Source: Armatimonadota bacterium (GTDB lineage Bacteria > Armatimonadota > SYMT01). Taken from it: a stretch of DNA of 5,766 nucleotides. The position numbers and the translations under genes were made by a program. The stretch covers positions 1 to 5,766 of the forward strand of contig JAJFMS010000273.1 of NCBI GenBank assembly GCA_020696885.1. Direction: 5' to 3'. The notes below the pieces were generated by a model that did not search any database, was not told where the DNA came from, and worked only from the letters and a program-made list of their open reading frames with translations. Shown one piece after another: positions 1-5,431 of the stretch (position 1 is its first letter; each line of letters begins with the position of its first letter).

Positions 1-268
1 CGCTGGAGTTCCGCTTCGGTCTTCACGGTGAGATCGTGCAAGCCTATACACCAGCGCGCTATCGAGCGTTGGACGGGACGTACGTGCCGACTCCCTGGAC
101 GTGCTCGTATGACCGGTACGTGCAGGTCGGTGACATGCGCGTACCCCTCGCGGCGGAGCTGGCGCGGGGGGGCCGGAAGGCTCACTCTCCTATTTCCGAG
201 GGCAGTGGCCGCAATTCACCACCGGTTCTCACCCGGCGCAGGTGACCCCGGCGTGGCGCGCGGCGTGA
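1..268 (+). pseudogene. C-terminal part of a DUF6544/DUF6920-like protein, frameshifted, 5' end outside window
   Basis: The frame starting at base 3 enters open from the left edge and reads LEFRFGLHGEIV, then YRALDG-YVPTPW, then a Tyr-rich stretch ending in MRVPLAAELA. This matches the C-terminal pattern I know from the DUF6544/DUF6920 family (strand, GEIV, PTPW, VPxxxEvaW, PEGxxxYxRG). The last block, PEG-SLSYFRG, is present but in a different frame, from base 173. The break lies in a run of seven G at 166-172, where an eighth G would restore both frame and family spacing. As written, the frame stops at 243-245. The corrected frame stops at 266-268, past the normal end of the domain. The molecular function of the family is not established. 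A sequencing error in the G run is as likely as a real mutation. The 3' end overlaps the opposing VIT remnant. Confidence 0.6.
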
Positions 269-555
269 ATGCTCTCCTCCCTCTCCACGAAGGTATCGCC
301 GAGTTCCACCGCTCGCTCCGACTTGATCCCCAGGTAGTTGCCGATCGACATGGAGAGCCCGTCGGCCGCCAGGTTGGCAAATCCGAAAGCGAGCACGACC
401 ACGGGGGGCAGGCGCGCTCCCTGAGCCCCTGCCACGACGGCGAAAGTGGTTACGCTGCCATCGTTCGCGGCGTAGACGATGTCCCGGATGTAGTGGCGGG
501 CAAACGGCTCCCACTCGCCGGCCCTGGTGGTCGAACCTGGTGCCGAAGTGATCAG
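229..555 (-). pseudogene. Truncated VIT1/CCC1-family transporter remnant
   Basis: Full-length members move Fe2+ or Mn2+ across membranes and have about 230 residues with five helices. This frame, read leftward, contains [30 protein letters not shown] and then [22 protein letters not shown], which are the family's first two membrane segments with their hallmark NDG and ADGxSM motifs. It then reaches HAARH, where full-length proteins continue into the third helix, but stops at TGA (229-231). About half the protein, the last three helices, is missing. No ATG, GTG or TTG precedes the conserved N terminus in frame. The only in-frame GTG (433-435) would delete most of helix 1. A CTG at 553-555 overlaps the ATPase stop codon and could only serve through coupled non-standard initiation. 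Missing both a start and its C-terminal half, it is most likely a decayed third gene of the dehydrogenase-ATPase operon. Confidence 0.72.
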
Positions 556-3314
556 GCTCCGTGGGTGACGGGCGCCGAGGCTTTGCTGCGGAACAGCTTC
601 CGTATCTCACCGAAGAGCAGGGGTGACCCGGACAGGAGGGCCGCAACCAGTAAGTCACGACCGCCAAGCGGCGCGGTGTGAAAGATCCGATTTCCGACCG
701 GTGTGTGGAGCACTAACAGTTGGACCAAGGCCGAGAGGACGACGGCTCCGATCAGCGTGGGGTTACTCCAGAGCCCCAGGGTGATGAGGGAGTACCGGCT
801 AGACCGGCAGTTGAACGCATGGGCCAACTGTGCGAAGGCCAACGTGCCGAACGCGAGGGTTTGCGCTTTCTTCAGGCCAAAGGCCACGGCCGGGTCTGAC
901 CAGAACGCGGGGTGTGCGAGTGTGTGTACCGCGGCCATCCCCGCCTTTCCCTGCGGAACGAGGCAAAACGAGTAGAGGCCATAGCAGTAGGCCGACAGCA
1001 CGGCGAGGGTGATGAAGCCCCCGTGCCAGAGCACGTCGAGGACCAGCTTCCGGTCGAGCACCCCCTCCCCAGGATCTCGGGGCCGGCGCTGCATGATGTC
1101 GGGCTGGCGGGTTTCCACTCCCAACGCCAGCGCGGGCAGCCCATCGGTCACGAGGTTGACCCAGAGGATCTGCACCGCCAGCAGCGGCGGGGGCAGCCCG
1201 ACCATGATCGCGAGGAAGAGGATCAGGACCTCACTGAAGTTGCACGACAGGAGGTAGAACACGAACCTGCGGATGTTATCGAAGATCCGCCGGCCCTCCT
1301 CCACCGCCGCTACCACGCTGGCGAAGTTATCGTCGGTGAGGACGATGTCGGCCGTCCCGCGGGCTACGTCGGTCCCGGTGATGCCCATCGCGACGCCGAT
1401 ATCCGCCTTCTTCAGCGCCGGGGCGTCGTTGACGCCGTCCCCAGTCATGGCCACGATCTGCCGACCCGCCTGGAGGGCGCTCACGATCCGGAGCTTATCG
1501 GCTGGCGAGACCCGCGCGTAGACGGAGATGGTCCCCACGCGTTCCCGTAGCTCGGGATCCGACAACTGCTGTAGCTCTCGCCCGGAGAGCATTTCATGGT
1601 CTGCCGCAGGGATGCCCAGCTCCCGTGCGACCGCCTGTGCGGTGGCGGCATGGTCCCCGGTGATCATCACCGGGCGAATCCCGGCCTCCTGGCAGCGGCG
1701 CACGGCATCGGGAGCTTCCGGGCGCGGGGGATCGATCATCCCGACCAGACCAACGAACACCAGGTCCCGCTCTACCAAAGTGAGATCTGCGTCTCCGGGT
1801 ATCTGCGCCAGATCCCGGTAGGCAAACCCGAGGACGCGCAGCGCGGCCGCCGCCATCCGGTGATGCTCCTGGGCCAGGGCTTCCCGGTCTGCATCGGTCA
1901 TCTCTCGGATGCCGGATGAGAGGTAGAGGTGTGTGCTGAGCTTCAGCACCTCCCCGGGGGCACCTTTCACCAGGAGGCGATAGCCCGCGTCAGGGAGCCG
2001 GTGCAGGGTCGCCATGCGCTTGCGATCCGCATCGAAGGGAATCTCACGCACCCGAGGGAGCCGTTCTTCCAGGGTGGAGCGGAAGACACCGACGTCTGCC
2101 CCCAGGTGTAACAGCGCCGTCTCGGTCGGATCACCCACGCTGCTGCGACCGTCTGCGCTCTGTCGGAGCAGAGCATCGTTGCAGAGCACCGCTACTTCGA
2201 GGAGTTGCCGGAGGCTATCGTCCACTTCCTGGCTCGAACCGAGGGACACCTCGCGTCCGCCCGCCCACACCTGGCGAACCGCCATTACATTCTGCGTGAG
2301 GGTGCCGGTCTTATCGGTGCAGATCACGGTAGTAGCACCCAACGCCTCGACGGCGCTCAAGCGCCGGACGATCACGTGCCGCCGTACCATCTCCCGGACT
2401 CCGAGAGCCAGGACCACGGTTACGATCGCGGGCAAGCCTTCCGGAATTGCCGCTACCGCCAGGCTGACGGCAGTTAGCAGCATCGCTAACGGAGGAATAC
2501 CGCGGAATACCCCGGCCAGGAAGACTACCCCGCAAACGCCGAGCACCAACAGTGCCAGCGATTTCCCCAGCCTCTCCAGTTGGCGCTGGAGTGGCGTCTG
2601 CTCTTCCTGGATGTCGTTGAGCATCTGCGCGATGCCGCCTACCTGGGTGTGGGTGCCCGTCGCCACGGCGAGCCCGCGTCCCCGGCCCGATGCAACGATC
2701 GTGCCGGCAAAAGCCATGTTCACCTGCTCGCTGGCAGATGTCGCCGCGTCGAGCACCTCCGTGGCGCTCTTGGTTCCGGGAACCGATTCGCCCGTAAGCG
2801 CTGCCTCGTCGATCCGTAGATTCACGGCTTCGACCAGACGCAGGTCGGCCGGCACGGAATTCCCGGCTTCCAGCAGGACCAACTCTCCCGGGACGACCCC
2901 TGCGGCCGGGATGTCCTGGGCCAGTCCGTCGCGAACGACACGCGCGTTCGGAGCCGCTGACCGTTTCAACGCCGCCAGCGACTGCTCAGCTTTGCTCTCC
3001 TGAACGACGCCAAGCACCGCGTTAAGGATCACGATCGCCAGGATGACGAGCGCGTCCACGGTTTCGCCCACCGCCAACGCGAGCACGGTGGCGGCCAGGA
3101 GCACCCAGATTACTACGTCCTTGAACTGCTCCGCCAGCCGCTGCGACCAACTGCGTACCCGGTCGGAGCGGAGCTCATTGGGCCCATGCTGCTCCAGGCG
3201 AGCCTGCGCCTCGACGGCCCTCAGGCCCTGCTGGCAGTCGACCTCCAATGCGATGGCCGCAGCTTCGGCGGAAAGGGTGTGCCAGCCGGCGGAGTTGTGG
3301 GTCAGTTGGCTCAT
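552..3314 (-). CDS. P2A-type cation-transporting ATPase (SERCA/PacL-like, probable Ca2+ exporter)
   Basis: This 920-residue integral membrane pump hydrolyses ATP through an aspartyl-phosphate to expel cations. It has the full family layout: N-terminal cation-ATPase domain (about 10-60), helices M1-M2 (66-106), actuator domain with TGES (174-177), M3-M4 (252-305), phosphorylation motif DKTGTLT at D334, nucleotide domain with GDPTE (394-398) and KGAP (450-453), MITGD (550-554), TGDGVNDAP (624-632), and M5-M10 (about 682-907). Ion ligands match SERCA: PEGLP E292 in M4, N692 and E695 in M5, N720, T723 and D724 in M6. The M8 position equivalent to SERCA E908 appears to be Q829, as in plasma-membrane pumps and PacL, which suggests one Ca2+ per cycle. 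Mn2+ or another divalent ion cannot be excluded. The ATG (3312-3314) overlaps the dehydrogenase stop as ATGA, so translation is probably coupled; a GAAGG directly abuts the ATG, too close for a normal Shine-Dalgarno. No defect is visible. Confidence 0.96.
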   Translation of the reverse strand: MSQLTHNSAGWHTLSAEAAAIALEVDCQQGLRAVEAQARLEQHGPNELRSDRVRSWSQRLAEQFKDVVIWVLLAATVLALAVGETVDALVILAIVILNAVLGVVQESKAEQSLAALKRSAAPNARVVRDGLAQDIPAAGVVPGELVLLEAGNSVPADLRLVEAVNLRIDEAALTGESVPGTKSATEVLDAATSASEQVNMAFAGTIVASGRGRGLAVATGTHTQVGGIAQMLNDIQEEQTPLQRQLERLGKSLALLVLGVCGVVFLAGVFRGIPPLAMLLTAVSLAVAAIPEGLPAIVTVVLALGVREMVRRHVIVRRLSAVEALGATTVICTDKTGTLTQNVMAVRQVWAGGREVSLGSSQEVDDSLRQLLEVAVLCNDALLRQSADGRSSVGDPTETALLHLGADVGVFRSTLEERLPRVREIPFDADRKRMATLHRLPDAGYRLLVKGAPGEVLKLSTHLYLSSGIREMTDADREALAQEHHRMAAAALRVLGFAYRDLAQIPGDADLTLVERDLVFVGLVGMIDPPRPEAPDAVRRCQEAGIRPVMITGDHAATAQAVARELGIPAADHEMLSGRELQQLSDPELRERVGTISVYARVSPADKLRIVSALQAGRQIVAMTGDGVNDAPALKKADIGVAMGITGTDVARGTADIVLTDDNFASVVAAVEEGRRIFDNIRRFVFYLLSCNFSEVLILFLAIMVGLPPPLLAVQILWVNLVTDGLPALALGVETRQPDIMQRRPRDPGEGVLDRKLVLDVLWHGGFITLAVLSAYCYGLYSFCLVPQGKAGMAAVHTLAHPAFWSDPAVAFGLKKAQTLAFGTLAFAQLAHAFNCRSSRYSLITLGLWSNPTLIGAVVLSALVQLLVLHTPVGNRIFHTAPLGGRDLLVAALLSGSPLLFGEIRKLFRSKASAPVTHGA

Positions 3315-4303
3315 CCTTCGGTTACCAGATGCCGTGCCTCGCCTTCTTCGAAGGCGCTCACACTCTGCAGCGTCGCCTCCGCGATGTTCTGCATGGCCTC
3401 GCTGGTAAAGAACCCCTGGTGCACCGTGACCACCACGTTCGGTAGGGTCAGCAGCTTCAGGAAGGCCTCGTCCTGCGTCAACCGCGGCAGCCGATCTCTT
3501 TGGAAGGGGTCTGCATCTTCTTCATACACGTCTACGCCGAGGTATCCGACCTGCCCGGCGTTCAGGGCGCTGATCACGGCTGGCAGATCCACCAATTCTG
3601 CCGCACTCGTGTTGATCAGCATCACCCCGGGTCTTATCCGGCAGAGAGCTGCGTCGTCGATCAGGTGGTGAGTCTCCGGCGTCAACGGGCAGTGAAGGGT
3701 CACAATGTCGGAGGTGGCGAGCAGCGTCTCGAGACATGAATACTGTACGCCGAGCTCCACCAGCTCTGGGGACGGATGCGGATCATGGGCGAGGACCTGA
3801 CACTCAAACCCACGCATGATCCGGGCCACGATGCCTCCGACCTTACCAGTGCCGATGATCCCCACCGATCGGCCGCAGAGGTTATGTCCCAGAAGACCGT
3901 CCAGGTCAAAATCCCACTCCGACACCGGGTTGTACGCGTGGTGCAACTTGCGGTTGAGGGTCAGGATCAGCGCCACCGTGTGTTCCGCCACTGCGTGAGG
4001 GGAATAGGTGGGAATTCTCGCTACCTCGATCCCCAGCCGGCGGGCGGCCGAGAAGTCCAGGTCCTGGGAGTCAACACACCGCAGCGCCACCAGGCGAGTT
4101 CCGCCGGCGGCGAGGACCTCCAGCACCGCAACCTCCACTCGATCATCGATGGAGACACAGACGGCTGGAAAACCAGCTGCCAGGGGAGCCGTCTCCGGGG
4201 TCAGGCGCGGCTCCAGGAAGGTGAGCTCGTGGCCGTAGCGGTGATTCGCGGCCTCCAAGAAGATACCCTCATACGGCTTGCTGCTGAACACGGCTCTTCG
4301 CAT
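3311..4303 (-). CDS. LdhA-type D-2-hydroxyacid dehydrogenase homologue with altered substrate-binding residues
   Basis: This 330-residue cytoplasmic protein aligns end to end with E. coli D-lactate dehydrogenase (329 residues): N-terminal RRAVFSSKPYEG, substrate-domain hinge AVAEHTVALILTLNRK (about 104-119), Rossmann motif GTGKVG (151-156), Asp174 at the end of strand 2 (NAD preference), HCPLTPETHHL, DVYE with Glu261 and HQGF with His295. LdhA reduces pyruvate to D-lactate with NADH. Two conserved substrate contacts are changed. The catalytic Arg of NTSRG is Ala234, giving NTSAAELVD, and the RCAGFNNVD loop reads RCVDSQDLD (residues 75-83), losing its Gly. LDH activity is therefore doubtful; a changed substrate or a non-catalytic role is possible. 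I chose the ATG at 4301-4303 because GAGGAG (4310-4315) lies six bases upstream and the protein then begins like LdhA; a TTG 12 codons earlier overlaps the terminator's U-tract. It is first in an operon with the ATPase. Confidence 0.9.
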   Translation of the reverse strand: MRRAVFSSKPYEGIFLEAANHRYGHELTFLEPRLTPETAPLAAGFPAVCVSIDDRVEVAVLEVLAAGGTRLVALRCVDSQDLDFSAARRLGIEVARIPTYSPHAVAEHTVALILTLNRKLHHAYNPVSEWDFDLDGLLGHNLCGRSVGIIGTGKVGGIVARIMRGFECQVLAHDPHPSPELVELGVQYSCLETLLATSDIVTLHCPLTPETHHLIDDAALCRIRPGVMLINTSAAELVDLPAVISALNAGQVGYLGVDVYEEDADPFQRDRLPRLTQDEAFLKLLTLPNVVVTVHQGFFTSEAMQNIAEATLQSVSAFEEGEARHLVTEG

Positions 4304-4309
4304 CCTGCT

Positions 4310-4315
4310 CTCCTC
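4310..4315 (-). promoter_or_regulatory. Ribosome-binding site of the dehydrogenase
   Basis: GAGGAG on the - strand, six bases before the ATG at 4303. It decides the start codon against the earlier in-frame TTG at 4337-4339. Confidence 0.85.
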
Positions 4316-4337
4316 ACAGCCTCGGGGTGCTGAGAAC

Positions 4338-4376
4338 AAAAACCCTCGCCCGCTTCACAGTGGATGCGGGCGAGGG
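4338..4376 (-). terminator. Intrinsic terminator in the leader of the dehydrogenase-ATPase operon
   Basis: Read on the - strand, CCCTCGCCCGC (4376-4366), a 12-base loop and GCGGGCGAGGG (4353-4343) form a perfect 11-bp GC-rich stem, followed at once by TTTTT (4342-4338). The + strand has no T-run after the stem, so it acts leftward. Only 34 bases separate the T-run from the dehydrogenase start, too few for a promoter, so transcription of that gene must pass through it. This points to attenuation, or to a terminator for an upstream leftward transcript. Confidence 0.85.
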
Positions 4377-4441
4377 CAGAACTTGGCCCCAGGTCCGAGG
4401 GCGGCTCGCAGGGTCGCCGGGACCGGATCTGCGGTTGTCAT
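4355..4441 (-). CDS. Possible 28-codon leader ORF ending in the terminator loop
   Basis: ATG at 4439-4441 opens a 28-codon frame beginning MTTADPVPATL and ending FCPRPHPL. Its TGA (4355-4357) falls in the loop of the leftward terminator, and its last codons make up the 5' arm of the stem. A ribosome reaching the stop would cover that arm and block hairpin formation, the geometry expected of translation-dependent antitermination. However, there is no Shine-Dalgarno sequence before the ATG, and a GC-rich frame this short can occur by chance. There is no similarity I recognise. Confidence 0.2.
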   Translation of the reverse strand: MTTADPVPATLRAALGPGAKFCPRPHPL

Positions 4442-4516
4442 GGTTCAGGACGGCGCGGCGAGCCGAGATCGTCGCACCCTTTTTCGATTGTTCCGAATGG
4501 GCGGCAAAACTGAGGG

Positions 4517-4545
4517 TGGACAAACTATTGTGGGGCGTCTATACT
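4517..4545 (+). promoter_or_regulatory. Sigma-70-type promoter facing the sigma factor gene
   Basis: TGGACA (4517-4522), a 17-base spacer, then TATACT (4540-4545). This is close to the TTGACA-17-TATAAT consensus and stands out in otherwise GC-rich DNA. Transcription would start near 4552, giving an approximately 295-base leader before the sigma start codon. Confidence 0.6.
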
Positions 4546-4551
4546 CTCGCT

Positions 4552-4661
4552 AGATCAAACATTCGCGCGAGCTGCCGCCCCTGACTGCCGGCACCCGCAG
4601 GCCTTGAGCGCCGCTCCGATCCAGCATCTACCATGCGATCGGCGGTGCTTTTGTGTTTTTT
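4552..4661 (+). ncRNA. Candidate small RNA or prematurely terminated leader RNA
   Basis: The stretch begins at the expected start point of the 4517-4545 promoter and ends in the T-run after the 4608-4648 hairpin, giving a self-contained unit of about 110 nt with its own promoter and terminator. It matches no RNA family I recognise (not tRNA, 6S, or a known riboswitch). It could equally be the aborted product of an attenuated sigma-factor transcript. Confidence 0.35.
4608..4661 (+). terminator. First rightward terminator-like hairpin
   Basis: GCGCCG (4608-4613) pairs with CGGTGC (4643-4648), CCGATC (4616-4621) with GATCGG (4637-4642), and GCAT (4624-4627) with ATGC (4633-4636), around a CTACC loop. 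That gives 16 pairs, including one G-U, with two 2-base bulges on the 5' side. The stem is followed directly by TTTTGTGTTTTTT (4649-4661), so it works in the + direction. Confidence 0.65.
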
Positions 4662-4700
4662 GGTCAGCGCTTTGAGCTCCCTCCGCCGGGCGAAGAGAGC

Positions 4701-4737
4701 GACTGGACCGGCAACGGACCGCGACAACTGAACAGTC
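4701..4737 (+). other. Structured leader element with GNRA-type tetraloop
   Basis: GGACCG (4705-4710), GCAA (4711-4714) and CGGACC (4715-4720) form a hairpin with one A-A mismatch and a GNRA loop. It is enclosed by complementary GACTG (4701-4705) and CAGTC (4733-4737); base 4705 can join only one of the two stems. It lies between the two rightward terminators. No known aptamer is recognised. Confidence 0.3.
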
Positions 4738-4779
4738 CCGCCACGGCCACGCGCGCCGCTGCGGGTAACGGGCCATGAC

Positions 4780-4832
4780 CGCCCGGGTAGCAGGTTCCTC
4801 CATTGAGGGGCTGCTACCCGGGCGTTTCTTTG
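4780..4832 (+). terminator. Second rightward terminator, directly before the sigma factor gene
   Basis: CGCCCGGGTAGCAG (4780-4793) pairs perfectly over 14 bp with CTGCTACCCGGGCG (4811-4824) around a 17-base loop that contains a small CCTC/GAGG stem. TTTCTTTGTT follows. The hairpin ends 22 bases before the sigma ATG, with the ribosome-binding site (GGGGAAG, 4837-4843) just after the T-run. Expression from the upstream promoter must read through it, so an attenuator is likely. Confidence 0.8.
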
Positions 4833-4846
4833 TTCTGGGGAAGACC

Positions 4847-5431
4847 ATGCAGCACTCGACCACCGTATCGCAGCAGACTCCGAGCCACGAGATGGCGCCA
4901 CTTCTTCGCCGCTGCGGCGAAGGAGACCCGGCGGCCTGGGACCGCCTCCTGACCATCGTGCGCCGACTGGCGCTGGACCTCGGGCGGTGGAAGTACCGCC
5001 TTGTCCAGGAAGACGCGGAGGATCTGGCGCAGGTGGTCCAGGTCCGCGTGGCGCAGCGGTTACCGCAGCTCCGGGATCCCGGCGCGTTTCCGGGGTGGGT
5101 GCGGCAGTTGACCCACCATGCGGCAGTAGACGTATTGCGGCGGCAGCGCGCGTGCCTCTCGCTGGATGAGCCGCTCCCGGCCGCCGATACCGCCGCGGTG
5201 ATCGAGACCGAGGAGCGTTATGACCAGATCGTGCTGCGAACGGACCTGGACCGGGCCCTGGCACGCCTCCCCGCGCACTACCGTGAGCCGATCGAGCTCC
5301 ACCTGCTGGAAGGGATGCCGCAAGATGAGGTGGGACGCCTGCTGGGTCGTCCGCGCAGCACGGTGGCCAGCCAGATTGAGCGGGGACTTCGCCGTCTCCA
5401 GCGCACGCTGGCTCCTGCGATGGCCGGTTAG
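4847..5431 (+). CDS. Sigma-70-family RNA polymerase sigma factor (ECF-like)
   Basis: This 194-residue cytoplasmic protein has the two-domain layout of small alternative sigma factors. Region 2 spans about 16-100 (LLRRCGEGDPAAWDRL, then EDLAQVVQVRV for core binding, then FPGWVRQLTHHAAVDVLRR for -10 recognition). After a linker, region 4 spans about 133-187, with LPAHYREPIELHLLEGM and the helix-turn-helix QDEVGRLLGRPRSTVASQIERGLRRL for -35 binding. It would direct RNA polymerase to a dedicated promoter set, which the sequence does not reveal. I chose the ATG at 4847-4849, preceded by GGGGAAG (4837-4843). An in-frame ATG at 4775 would place 24 extra codons across the terminator hairpin and is unlikely. 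No anti-sigma gene is in view. Control probably includes the tandem hairpins in its leader. The stop overlaps the opposing GNAT gene by four bases. Confidence 0.9.
   Translation: MQHSTTVSQQTPSHEMAPLLRRCGEGDPAAWDRLLTIVRRLALDLGRWKYRLVQEDAEDLAQVVQVRVAQRLPQLRDPGAFPGWVRQLTHHAAVDVLRRQRACLSLDEPLPAADTAAVIETEERYDQIVLRTDLDRALARLPAHYREPIELHLLEGMPQDEVGRLLGRPRSTVASQIERGLRRLQRTLAPAMAG

Larger units (their letters stand above)
4304..4846. other. 543-base divergent intergenic region
   Basis: This region separates the leftward dehydrogenase operon from the rightward sigma factor. It holds a leftward terminator (4338-4376), a rightward promoter (4517-4545), two rightward terminator-like hairpins (4608-4661 and 4780-4832), and a GNRA-capped hairpin (4701-4737). 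In 4377-4516 I see only an 8-bp long-range inverted repeat (GGCTCGC at 4403-4409 with GCGAGCC at 4458-4464, plus one flanking C-G pair) and a doubtful short leader ORF. I could not find a convincing promoter for the leftward operon. Confidence 0.75.

Noticed and set aside
182..667. 161-codon - strand frame across the ATPase end and the VIT remnant.
   Set aside because: Arg/Gly/Pro-rich translation with no family pattern; it is a frame-shifted shadow of the VIT and ATPase frames.
2014..3003. Long + strand open frame (329 codons) opposite the ATPase.
   Set aside because: Low-complexity Ser/Thr/Arg/Ala composition is typical of an antisense shadow of a GC-rich gene; the - strand frame carries every P-type ATPase motif.
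3776..4333. 185-codon + strand open frame opposite the dehydrogenase.
   Set aside because: It is an antisense shadow with no recognisable domain; the - strand is an unambiguous LdhA-family protein.
4278..4553. 91-codon + strand frame across the intergenic region, with an internal ATG at 4440.
   Set aside because: It includes the complement of the dehydrogenase start and the leftward terminator, has no ribosome-binding site and no family resemblance.
4520..4600. Promoter for the leftward operon in this stretch (TATAGA-like box on the - strand near 4539-4544).
   Set aside because: No acceptable -35 box lies 16-18 bases upstream; the AT-rich box is explained by the rightward promoter.
4633..4731. 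32-codon + strand frame beginning MRSAVLLCFLVSALSS, resembling a signal peptide.
   Set aside because: It has no ribosome-binding site and runs through the terminator hairpin and T-run, which explain the Leu/Phe/Val-rich codons.
4662..4832. Possible T-box riboswitch: AGAGAGC at 4694-4700, TGAAC at 4729-4733, and a terminator right after.
   Set aside because: No specifier stem I fits between the first terminator and this point, no GGTGGNACCGCG antiterminator motif is present, and a sigma factor is not a typical T-box target.
4775..4846. 24-codon N-terminal extension of the sigma factor.
   Set aside because: The codons are the arms and T-run of the 14-bp terminator, the added residues are not sigma-like, and the ATG at 4847 has a usable ribosome-binding site.
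5428..5431. Four-base tail-to-tail overlap of the sigma and GNAT genes.
   Set aside because: Both stops are clear and such overlaps are ordinary in compact genomes; no special structure is visible there.
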